Below are positions 1-9,938 of a DNA stretch of 64,000 bases, in pieces. Where the stretch lies: assembly GCA_015179125.1 (NCBI GenBank), contig WHVA01000492.1:18214-82213 (forward strand). The letters are read 5' to 3'. Position 1 is the stretch's first letter; each line of letters starts with the position of its first letter. This DNA comes from Gautieria morchelliformis. Its lineage: Eukaryota > Basidiomycota > Agaricomycetes > Gomphales > Gomphaceae. The position numbers were made by a program, and so were the translations under genes. The notes below the pieces were generated by a model, which did no database searches, was not told where the DNA came from, and was given only the letters and a program-made list of their open reading frames with translations.

Positions 1-187
1 GCAGAATCACCCAAGCGCCGACGCCGAACCTGGCTCATTGAAGCCAGGAGGACGAGTCGCGAGACGACTCATCCTTGAACTCACCCTACAGTCGTAGGGA
101 GAGACGCTCTCACCTAACGGTGAAAGCGATGGGAAAGAGGAAAGCGGGCCCGTGCGCCGCGGACCTAATAGACACCAACAGCGCCTA

Positions 188-3100
188 ATGGCTTCTAAGC
201 CAACCACTACCATCATCCTCACAGATGATGACCTTCCTCGCCTCCGCGAGGAATGGATGGAAAGAATCGTGACCTAGTCAGTGGAATTCCATTAGAACTC
301 CCGCCACTGCGGGAGATCAACCATGAGATCAACCTCATCGATCCCAACAAGCACATGCGGTATCGACTACCGAAATGCCCCGAACACTTCCGAGAGGAAC
401 TGTCGGCAAAAATAGAACGATACACCACTGCAAAGTGGTGGATTCCGGCAGTAGCGCAGCAGGCAGTGCCCATGCTGTGTGTGCCGAAGAAGAACGGTAC
501 GTTGAGAACCGTCTTCGATCTGCGCCAGCAGAACGAAAACACGGTGAAGGACGTCACGCCCTTCCCGGATCAGGATATCATACGCAGCGACATGGCTCGC
601 TGCCAATATCGAACTAAACTCGATATGTCAGAAGCATACGAGCAGATCCGGATCCATCCGGATCACGTAGCAAAGACAGCCTTTGCCACGATCCTCGGCA
701 CCTTCAGGAGCCAGGTGATACAGATGGGGGACTGTAACGCCCCATCAACATTCCAACGGCTGATGACAGCCATTTTCCGCGACTGCATAGGTCGCTTCGT
801 CCATGTATACATGGATGACATCTTCATATTCTCGCTCTCAATACAAGAGCATGAAGAGCACCTCTACATCGTCTTTGACAGACTGAGGAAGAACCACCTC
901 TTTCTGAGCAAGAAAAAGGTGGACCTCTACTCCATCCGAATGGAGTGCCTCGGCCATATGATCGATGGCCGAGGGGTACATGCCGACGAGGATAAGATGC
1001 AACGCATCCGCGAGTGGCGCAGGCCACGGACGTTCAACGACGTCCAGCGTTTCCTCGGGCTCATACAGTATCTGGCACACTACATGCCGGATGTTAGCGC
1101 ATATACCACCCCGCTATCGGGCTGTGCGCTAATAACCGTCCATTCGAATGGACGCCACTGCTCGACAAATGCTGGCAAAGCATTAAGGCGTTGGCCTGTA
1201 AGGCCCCGATCCTGCGTCCAGTAGACGCAAGGTGCCCAGAGCCGATCTGGGTGATCACCGACGGATCAAAAGCCGGCGTCGGTGCGGTCTACGGCCAAGG
1301 TCCTGACTGGAAAACTTGTCGACCGGCCGGCTTCTTGTCAAAGAAGTTCAGCGTTGCTCAGCAACACTACCGGACTCACGAGCACGAGACTATCGCGGTG
1401 CTCGAGGCTCTCATGAAATGGGAGGACAAACTGCTGGGGCGAAGGTTCACCCTCGTCACAGACCACAAGGGACTCGAGTACTTCGAGACCCAAAAGAGCC
1501 TATCTGACCGACAGGTCAGATGGTGGGAGTTTCTCTCACGGTTCAATTTCAACACCGTTCATGTTGACGGTGTAGAGAACAAGGTAGCGGACTGCCTGTC
1601 GCGCTACTACGAGAGCGACACGAGTGATGACAATCACCCGGACCACGTCTTCGTGAACGCGGATGCGCGTCTAGATCCGGATGGTGAGTTATTGCCCACC
1701 GACCGGTATGTCGAGCTGCGAACAGCGGCGACAAGACGCTCTAAACGCCTCACTGAGAAGACAGAGGCGAGAGTAACGGAAGCCGCCGCATTAAACGAGG
1801 GCTCACCAGAGCCCGCGCACGTCGCCGCGTCAAGCGACGACGACGATGACATCAGAGCCATCGCCGCAGGGAATGACAGCGCACCCCTGCGCCGGATCGT
1901 TGAGCAAGGCGTAGACCTGTCTAAGGTCCTACGAGACGCGTACCATAGGGACACCATGTTCACAAAGATCATGGCACCGACCCCGAGATTCGGGATCCGG
2001 GACGGGCTGATCTGGACTAAGAATCAGCTCAAAAGAGATGTCATTGCCGTCCCCCGCTCTGTTCTTCAAGGGGGAAGGAGGCTGATCGAAATTATCATCG
2101 ATCGGGCACATCAGATAGTCGGCCACTACGGCCATCTGAAGACTTCGAACTACGTTCGAAGAGCATATTGGTGGCCGGGCATGAGCCCAGACATAGAAGT
2201 GTTCTGCACATCGTGCGCGAGGTGTCAGATGACGAAAACCGGCCACAACGGCCCAAAGGCCTACTACACAGCCTACCCATTCCGGATAGGCCGTGGCAGT
2301 CGATTGGCATCGACTTCATGGGGCCCCTGCCCAAGTCCAATGACTGTGACTACCTGATGGTAGTCATCGACCGACTAACGTCGCTCGTACACCTCGTGCC
2401 AACCACGACGAGCGTGTCAGCCAAGGGAGTAGCCTGGCTGTTTCTGAAAGAGGTCATCCGACTACACGGAGTTCCCGACTCCATCGTCTCGGACAGAGAC
2501 TCAAAGTTCACGTCGATCTTCTGGCGTGAACTCCAGCGACTCATGGGGACTAAGCTCCTCATGTCAACTGCCTTCCATCCACAAACGGATGGAGCAACCG
2601 AGCGGGCAAACCGCTCGATCGGCCAGATATTGCGCGCGGTCGTCAGAGACGATCAGAAGGATTGGGCAGTGAAATGCCCAATGGTTGAGGTCGCCCTCAA
2701 CAGCAACGTCAGTGCGACCACAGGGTTCGCACCTTTCGAGCTGATCCACGGCTATATGCCGCGGATAGACCTCCCCATAGCCGCGGACACCCCGTTCAAG
2801 GGGGTGGCCCGGTTCGCACATCAGGCAAAATGGAACCTGATGGCGGCACACGATGCAATCATAGAGCATCGAGTGACGCAAACGTTTCACGCAAATAAGA
2901 AACGTATGGCGAGCGACAGGTACGCGGCCAACGACCGCGTCTACCTTTCGACACAAAACCTAACTCTCCCGAAAGGAAGAGCCAGAAAACTAGTCCCGCG
3001 GTACATCGGACCGTACCGCGTCGTCGAGGCTCACAACGACGCCTCGACGGTGACCCTTGATCTTCCCGACGAACTGAAAAGCCGTCGCATTTCACCGGTC

Positions 3101-3418
3101 TTCCATTCCAGCCTCGTACGGCGATACGAGGCTAACAACGACGAATTGTTCCCTCGTCGTGAGGCCAAGTCATTTTATGACTTCGGAGCAAATGACGACG
3201 AGGAGTGGCTCGTCGACGAGATTATCGCACATCGATGGATAAACTCGACGGACCTGGAATTCCAGGTCCGTTGGACCCTAGGCGACGTGACATGGGAACC
3301 CATGTCGTCCTGCAAGGACCTTGAAGCCCTGGATAGCTACCTAGAGCTTCGGGGGTGGGCAAGCCATGCGACCTCCCCAGACGCCGCTAGACGCGTCTGT
3401 CACGTGCAGGCCACGTGA
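188..3418 (+). pseudogene. pol: pol of element A1 (RT-RNase H-integrase-chromodomain), frameshifted
   Basis: The polyprotein copies element RNA into DNA and integrates it. The RT block holds the catalytic VYMDD (near 810-824). RNase H follows, with ITDGSKAG, a HYRTHEHE motif, VTDHKGLEYF and ENKVADCLSR (about 1250-1605). The integrase has an HHCC zinc finger (H..H near 2107-2122, CxxC near 2207-2224) and a DDE core: GIDFMGPL, VSDRDSKF and the Glu in DGATERANRS. A C-terminal chromodomain (about 3200-3345, EEWLVDEIIAHR to VTWEP) marks it as a chromovirus. The likely start is ATG 188 (MASKPTTT), after the gag-protease stop. The frame is broken at about 267, about 1125 and in the 2240-2330 overlap, so no single ORF spans it. 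Confidence 0.88.
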
Positions 3419-3513
3419 CGCGCCGGCCACGGCGCGGTTAAATTTTCACCTCGGATCTTTCCGAGGGCGCATCGCTTCTTGGAAGCAACCACCACCATCA
3501 TCTACCCACGAAG

Positions 3514-5500
3514 ATGATGCCCCCCAAAGATGGGATGGACGTTGACCCGTCAACGTCCACAACGCGAACAACGGCCCCAGACAAGGGGCCGCAGACATTC
3601 TCCGTGCTCCGATAGACCAGGAGCACTGGACGATCTGGGATGGGAGGACGCCCTCGCCATCGTCCACCCGGACGATTGCGCAACATGCGCGGACTACGCC
3701 GTGCACCTTAGGGCCGCGACCGGCACCCGCAAGGTCAAGTTGCGGGATGAAGACATCGGCGACGCCGTCGATGCAGCTTGGGGATGGCTCCCAAGGGGCA
3801 TCACGCGTGACGCGCGAGAAGAGCCCCTCGGGACGTCCACGACCTCAAGAAAGAGGTCAAGGAGCTAGAACGCGCGGTCGAGGACCGCGACGACGCGCTC
3901 GTAACCGAGCGCGCCAGGATCAAGGAACTGGAGCAGCAGCTGAGTGCAGCCCAGCTCCAGGTTACCCTGGTCCACGCTGCCTCAAAAAGGCCGCGACATG
4001 ACCCGGCCACAGACCCAGTGGCCGGGCCATCTTCACCTCGCGCGACGGCGCCGTTGCCGGTGCGCGCAACATCGGGGCTCGCTCCCGATTGTCAGCGCCG
4101 ACTCCGACCACGACAACAACGGAAGGGCAGAGCGCACCTTCCGACTCTGCGTACGGCGTCCCAGATGGATGGGAGTCAGACTCGTCCGTCTGGAGACGTA
4201 CGACCCCGAACAGGCACAGCGGCTGGCAGAGCAGCCAAAGAAAAAGTGCAAGAAATTGCGCGGCTCCCTCCACACTGTCAATGGGCTAGCCATTGCGAAG
4301 GAAAGCGCAATCAGCGCTTACCTAGCGGCGTCATCGTCGCACACCATCAACAACCCCGCCCTTCAGCGGCGGGTAGCACAGGTCGAGGCCCAGTACATCG
4401 GGCCTGGCGTGGCCCTACATCTGCCGGCGGGGACAGTTGAGTTGGTTCATCCTCCATACCCGGGGGAGGGAAGGCTCATCCCACTCGGAGATCCACCGAT
4501 CTCCGAGACGGGCCTCCTACCACAACCGGTAGGAAAGGCCCAACAACGTCGTACTCAATGGTACGACATCTGCCCGCTCGACGAACCCCGCTTCGTCGAA
4601 CTCATAGCGCAGGCAAAAGAAACGCCGCAGATCGCGCGTACGCGCGAGATGATCGGCGTGTTCAAATGCATCGAGCGCGAACAACGCGCTCGCAATCCCA
4701 AAAGGGATTGTCTCGTGATAGCGGGCGGTACCCTGCACGACATCGCGGCCATTCTAAAGGGTTGGATACACAACCCTGAAGGAATCCCCTCCACCATCCG
4801 TGACAACGCGGATGGAACCTTCAACCTAGACGACATGGACGTCTGGATGTGGTTGAAGGCCCTTGCACCCCGGGTCAAAGGGGTCGCATCACCGCTCAGG
4901 GCGAGGCTACTCGACCTCTTCGGCTCGACGGACCAATGGTCGAGCCTCGTCGACGCCAGGGAAGTGCTAACGCCTCAGAGCACCACCCTGCGGCTCTCAA
5001 TCACGGGCCCATTCCCTGTGGAGGGCCGGCCCGGCCCCGACATCCCACTCGCGGAGATCGCGAGATGGTTGGCCCGCTACGCGGGAGTCACTCGTGAGCG
5101 AGCAGCGCGCATTGAACATTACGTTCAGCGCAGCATCACCGGCACGGCATTCAGCGCCGCCACCCGTGAGGGCCAACAAAAGGTCATCGAGACCAGCCAC
5201 GTGAGGGCCGCAGTGCCACGACCCCTCACTCACGCTCAGCTCGACCAAGAGCTGGCGCGCTTCCGGCCCCCTCCTCAAACGGAGGACCCGGCTGTTGAGG
5301 CCATGCTCTGTGAGGACGCGGGCCCCAGCGCCCAAGCGGAGACCGCCGCTAATGGTGAGGCCGACCAGCCTCACCCGATCGCCACCGATGACACGGATGT
5401 GCCCCCGGAGGAGTCACGTGCTCCTCCGGCCCCGTACGACGTCGTCGTCGTCGTATCGGCCACTCTAGAGGAATCCCTCATGGACGACCTCTATGAGTAG
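3514..5500 (+). pseudogene. Extra 3' ORF of element A between pol and the LTR, unknown function
   Basis: A long coding stretch lies downstream of the chromodomain stop and upstream of the LTR, the position an env-like gene would occupy. Conserved-looking sequence passes through several frames: MMPPKDGMD at 3514, then WEDALAIVHPDDC (about 3640-3830), a charged heptad-like coiled coil LKKEVKELERAVEDRD (about 3841-3960), a Thr/Ser-rich linker, and a 518-codon open frame (3944-5500) whose authentic-looking part starts near 4190 with a Lys cluster KKKCKK. It ends in an acidic, Pro-rich tail. There is no signal peptide, transmembrane segment, zinc finger or retroviral motif, so an envelope is not supported. 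At least three frameshifts are present. I do not recognise the family. Confidence 0.6.
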
Positions 5501-5536
5501 GCGTTAACCCCTATAGTTGTCTATAGAGGGGGAGAG

Positions 5537-5750
5537 TGTAAATAACCCGTGTATCTACATGTACATTAGTTATTACATAATCCCAGTGGGCCCCTTAGGG
5601 ACCCACTGTATAGTTTATGCGTGGGAACCGGCTAGCGGTCCCCATCGCATCTTACTCTTACCTGTCACTACGTAGCATTCAGAATACCACTCATTGGTCA
5701 AGTTCTGCAGTGCCCTTGTGATACAAGGTCCTAAGATCGACATCTTTACA
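5537..5750 (+). repeat. 3' LTR of element A1 (214 bp)
   Basis: It starts TGTAAATAACC and ends CATCTTTACA. It is matched, reversed and end to end, by 52394-52607. A purine-rich tract (about 5524-5536, GAGGGGGAGAG) immediately precedes it, as expected for the plus-strand primer. The short length is in the normal range for fungal Ty3-type LTRs. Confidence 0.9.
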
Positions 5751-6303
5751 CATATTCTGGGCCACCTGCTCGTTTTCCTTATCTTTCGCTATGCTCTGCA
5801 AACTGCATCAGTCCCCGGCAGGATACCACGAAATATGAACGAAGCTGAATACGGCTACGTGACCTAAGTAACCCACACACCTCAAGTTCCGGGCCTCGCA
5901 AGCCGTATAGAAGGGGCCACTATCTTCTGCCCTATTTCCAGAGTGGAATATTTCACCCAGTCAGTCGTCATGTGCACAATATTTTCAAGAAGCAATGAAA
6001 AATACAGAGATGGAAGTTAAGATTGTCAAGTCTGAAATTCTGGACAAGTCAAAAATGTCGTTGCACAAGTAGTACTATCACTGAATGCAAATCCTACCCT
6101 GTAACTATGTAGGCTTGAGCAATCCAATCCATTTTGTCGTATCCATGGCACCACAAGCGAGAACGTTGATACACTCTCAATGGATGTAAGGGGCGCTACT
6201 AGTCCTATGCACACATCTGCTCTATTACTCTTCAGTCACAAAGTCAAATTTGTCAAGAGGCTTGCGATTGAGGACGTTACAGTAATGCTACACGCTACAT
6301 GGA
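5751..6303. other. No gene recognised between element A1 and the ankyrin gene
   Basis: The stretch has low coding potential and no clear repeats. It would be the 3' flank of the minus-strand NACHT-ankyrin gene. Confidence 0.5.
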
Positions 6304-7596
6304 TCATCTGATGGCAGTGTACACCGCTCCATTGCTTACCAGCAGTTGAACAACTCCACAATGACCCTCAGACACCGCCGCCTGGAGTGCATTGCCATAC
6401 TGGCCGCCTTGCACATGACATCTGCTCCCTTCTCTAGGAGCAGCTGAACAACAGCATGATGACCCCTTGACGATGCTGCCTGGAGCGCATTGCCATACTG
6501 GCCACCTTGCACATTGACATCTGCTCCCTTCTTTAGGAGCAGCTGAACAACAGCATGATGACCCTTTGATGATGCCGCCTGGAGTGCATTGCCATACTTG
6601 CCACCTTGCACATTGATGTCTGCTCCTTTCTCCAGGAGAAGCTCAATTGTGGGATAATGTCCTTCATACGATGCTGCCATTGACGATGCCGCCTGGAGCG
6701 CAGTGCCATATTCACCACCTTGCGCATTAGTGTCTGCTCCATTCTCCAGGAGCAGCTGAACAATGGCATGATAACCCTTTGACGATGCTGCCTGGAGAGC
6801 ATTGCCATACTCACCGCCTTGCACATTGAGGTCTGCTCCTTTCTCCAGGAGAAGCTCAATTGTGGGATAATGTCCTTGGACCGATGCCGCTTGGAGCGCA
6901 TTGCCATACTGGCCACCTTGCACATTGACATCTGCTCCCTTCGCCAGGAGCAGCTGAACAACGGCATGATGACCCCCTGATGATGCCGCCTGGAGCGCAT
7001 TGCCATTCTGGCCGCCTTGTGCATTGACATCTGCTCCCTTCTCCAGGAGCAGCTGAACATTGGCATGGTGACCCTCTGATGATGCTGCTTGGAGAGCATT
7101 GCCATACCAGCCGCCTTGCGCATTGATGTCTGCTCCTTTCTCCAGGAGCAGCTGAACATTGGCATGACAACCCTTTGACGATGCCGCCTGGAGTGCATTG
7201 CCATACTTGCCACCTTGTGCATTGATGTCTGCTCCCTTCTCCAGGAGCAGCTGAACTGTGGGATAATGACCCCAATATGATGCCGCCTGGAGCGCATTGC
7301 CACATTCGCCGCCTTGTGCATTAATGTCCGCTCCATTCTCCAGGAGCAGCTGAACAATGGCATGATAACCCCTTGACGATGCTGCCTGGAGAGCATTGCC
7401 ATAAAGGCCGCCTTGTGCATTGATGTCTGCTCCCTTCTCCAGGAGCAGCTGAACATTGGCATGATGACCCTCTGACAACGCCTCCTGGAGAGCATTGCCA
7501 TACTTGCCACCTTGCGCATTGATGTCTGCTTCCTTCTCCAGGAGAAGCTCAATTGTGGGATAATGTCCTCGGAAAGATGCCGCCTGGAGTGCATTG
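6304..7596 (-). pseudogene. NACHT-ankyrin gene, 3' part: ankyrin repeat array
   Basis: This is the C-terminal half of an NLR-like (STAND) protein, encoding about 12 ankyrin repeats of 33 residues. The consensus is roughly GHHAxVQLLLEKGAD followed by xNAQGGxYGNALQAAS. At DNA level this is a 99-bp tandem array with very similar units. Ankyrin arrays in such proteins act as ligand-sensing or scaffold domains (family knowledge). One unit carries a small internal duplication (ALQAASSMAAS). A one-base deletion near 6418 (GTCATG where the other units have GTCAATG) breaks the last repeat; in the original frame the protein would end at TGA 6304-6306. Upstream, the array is cut at 7596/7597 by retrotransposon B1 and resumes at 14304. 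Confidence 0.85.
7592..7596. repeat. Target site duplication of B1, left copy (CATTG)
   Basis: CATTG directly precedes the 5' LTR and is repeated at 14304-14308 directly after the 3' LTR. Five bases is the usual Ty3/gypsy duplication size. Confidence 0.92.
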
Positions 7597-8086
7597 TGTC
7601 AGGGGACACCCTGTTTTCCATTTCCAGTTCGGACACCACACCCAGTTCTGACTCCATTTCCAACTCTGCTTCCGGTTCCGATTCCATCTCCGCCTCCGCT
7701 TTCGGAAATGATTCCGCTTCTGGGAGAACTTCCACCAGTTCTGTTCGCCTCGCCAGTTCCACTCCAATTTCCAACTTCCACTCTCGGAACAGTGTCGGAA
7801 ATCAAGCGACTCGCGTAATAGGTGGCATCAAGGGTCGATCAAGGGTCAGGGTGGTCAGGGGGATGCAGGGTTGATGGCGGGTGCCAAGTGTTGTCCCTGG
7901 CTGCGCAGCGTAGTATAATACGGGCTCACTGACATTGGGGGTCCTTAGACTTTTCTCTTTGGATATCCCCTTGTCAGGTGAGAATCCCCTCTCTTGTATG
8001 CTCTGTTCATTTATACATACTTTGGATTTCCCCTTGTCAGTTGTGTGGTAGTGTGATCTCCACAACCAGCCAGGGTTGCCCTTACA
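7597..8086 (+). repeat. 5' LTR of B1 (490 bp)
   Basis: It runs TGTCAGGGGACACC to CCCTTACA. It contains the Ser/Asp-type hexamer-rich stretch (TTCCGA variants), a TATAATA-containing segment near 7914, and a duplicated CCCCTTGTCAG motif. Several CpG sites seen in the 3' LTR are TG or CA here. Confidence 0.93.
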
Positions 8087-9268
8087 GCAGAAAAGTCTCT
8101 CCCCTAGAGGACCGGCGGTCGTACTGCGCGTTGCATTCGCCATAGGTGCATTTGGAATCGGAGACAGCGACTCGGAGATCGCGACCTCTTCCGCACACAC
8201 AGCGTATGACAGCCCCTCTTCTTACGTCGAGCTCCCAACCCCGGAAATCCCGTCCCATATTTCTCCTTCCGACATGGATCCGGACGATCGTCTTCGGAAT
8301 ATGGAGGAGGAACTGACGCGGAACCGGATGAAGACCGACGCGATTGAAACAGCCTTACAAGCGATTTTGGCTAAGTTAGATATTCCACAAAGTGGTGGAA
8401 ATGAAATGCTGGACGATCCGGATTTCGGAAAAGCTGAAGTAGCCGAAGAGAGGGTCTCCGCGAAGTTAGCAAAGGTCAAACCTGCAACTCCGGCGGACTT
8501 TGACGGAGATCAGGAGAAGGGACGCGCATTCTTCAACACATGCAGCATCTACTTCGCAATTGTCGGAGACCTCTTTCCGAATGACCAGGCTCGGATTCAC
8601 TGGGCATTGTCCTTTTTCAAGTCGGACCGCGCAGCCCGTTTTGCAAACAAGGTGATCCGACATGGAGCAAAGGGCAAGGGGAACTACTTCCGGGACTGGG
8701 ACGCCTTCGAGAAAACATTTTCCGACCAGTTCTGCCCGAAAAACGAGCAGCTCACAGGCCTTACGAAGCTCGAGGGGACCAGCTGGTACCAGGCCAAGGA
8801 TCCGGTCGATGACTACATTGATCGCTTCCAGGAGCTCATCGACCTTGCGGAGTATGACGACGACAAGACGATCGTCATCAAATTCCGACGAGGACTTGAT
8901 CCGACACTCCAGAACCAAGTTGCGCTGCTTGGGGATGGAGCTCCGGATTTTGATGACCCGGAAGGGTGGTACCAAGCTGCGCAGAGGGTGTCCCGGAACA
9001 GGGAAGCAAATGAGGCCTTCGTGGAGACAAGCCGGAACATGACACGCAGTTCCACTCGTCCTACTCCACCTGTGCCAAAACCCGGAAGCGCATTCATTCC
9101 CACCCGGAAAATATTTCCGACGCTTGCTCCGCCTGCTCCTATTAGGAACCCTAGCCCTCCTCCCTCGAAGAGTGGCCCTGCCCCGATGGATGTTGACCGC
9201 ATGCGCGGAAAAGGCCGCGGAACTATCACCTGCTTCCGATGTCGACAACCAGGCCACTATGCTCGCGA

Positions 9269-9756
9269 TGTTGGCAACTAGGGGCTATGGCAGGGAAGGT
9301 TCGGTAGAGTTCTTAGAAAGCTAGAATCAAATATACTCTCTCAGTGAATTTATTGTCACTGATGTATTAATACAATACCTAGAATCAAATATACTACATG
9401 ATTTTCAGTCAACATGCTATGTAAATATGAAGAATACTACTCGCCTCTCTCAGTGAATTTATTGTCACTGAGAGAGGAGTGTAATCCTGTCTCAGAAGGC
9501 ATATACTTGCACCCGGCCCTTTAGCGCCCAAGGGCTCGCGCGTCGAAGTCATTTCAAACTCCGCTGGGTGCAGCCGCCTGTGAAAGTAGAAATAACAGAA
9601 TGAAATGGAGAGATAGAGAGTGACTGGAAAATTTCGAAAATAAGCAGAGAAATGGATGCATGGTACAAGAACAGTATGAGAAAATATTGAAACACCACAC
9701 AATAAATTGAATATATTATGCTTGATTTTGGTGCAGGAGCATAAATGCACCCAACA
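9269..9756 (+). mobile_element. 488-bp solo-LTR-like insertion in B1 gag
   Basis: The termini are TGTTGG...CCAACA, with a perfect 5-bp duplication CGCGA at 9264-9268 and 9757-9761. The uninterrupted gag of B2 reads straight through this site, which gives exact boundaries. It has no ORF and is AT-rich, with a repeated AGAATCAAATATAC motif and a 13-bp perfect hairpin. The TG...CA ends and 5-bp duplication fit a solo LTR of another family. Orientation is arbitrary. Confidence 0.85.
9444..9477. other. Perfect 13-bp hairpin inside the insertion
   Basis: CCTCTCTCAGTGA (9444-9456), an 8-nt AT-rich loop, then the exact complement TCACTGAGAGAGG (9465-9477). Half of the motif (CTCTCTCAGTGAATTTATTG) also occurs near 9338. 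It could be a regulatory or termination structure; no function is inferred. Confidence 0.7.
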
Positions 9757-9938
9757 CGCGAGTGCCCCCAAGCCTTTGATATCCGGCTTATGACCACGGA
9801 GGAGAAACTCGAGCTCCTTCCAGAGTTCCTCGCACTTGCAGACATAAGCGGAGTGCCCTCTGCAGAAGAAGTTTCCAAAAATGCGGAACATGATCCACCG
9901 GAAGCGGAGGATGCGTCGGATTTTGTGACACGCAGCGG

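Larger units (their letters stand above)
1..5750 (+). mobile_element. Element A copy A1: Ty3/gypsy chromovirus, 5' part outside window
   Basis: This is the 3' portion of an LTR retrotransposon. In order it shows the end of the gag-protease ORF (stop TGA at 39-41), pol from ATG 188 (reverse transcriptase, RNase H, integrase, chromodomain), an extra ORF at 3514-5500, a purine-rich tract just before 5537, and a 214-bp LTR. The first ~50 bases match the reverse complement of 49107-49140, where copy A2 is interrupted, so both copies belong to one family and the gag-protease ORF stops at the same codon in each. The coding parts carry several frameshifts, so A1 is dead. The 5' LTR and gag lie upstream of the window. 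Confidence 0.9.

Noticed and set aside
3514-5500. Envelope gene in element A
   Set aside because: No signal peptide, transmembrane helix or fusion-like segment is visible; position alone is not enough.
6400-7590. Regular repeats that might be read as a CRISPR array
   Set aside because: The period is 99 bp without unique spacers, the units are coding ankyrin repeats, and the organism is eukaryotic.
6533-7774. 413-codon minus-strand ORF rich in Met, Arg and Ser across the ankyrin array
   Set aside because: It is the shifted frame of the 99-bp ankyrin repeats; the periodic frame makes all phases long and open.
8087-8110. tRNA-type primer binding site after the B1 5' LTR
   Set aside because: The sequence GCAGAAAAGTCTCTCC does not begin with the usual TGG complement of a tRNA 3' end; self-priming is possible but not shown.
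8466-9257. 263-codon minus-strand ORF opposite element B gag, and similar antisense ORFs (48045-48938, 44557-45033)
   Set aside because: They are antisense shadows of gag/pol with no motif; they recur only because the element recurs.
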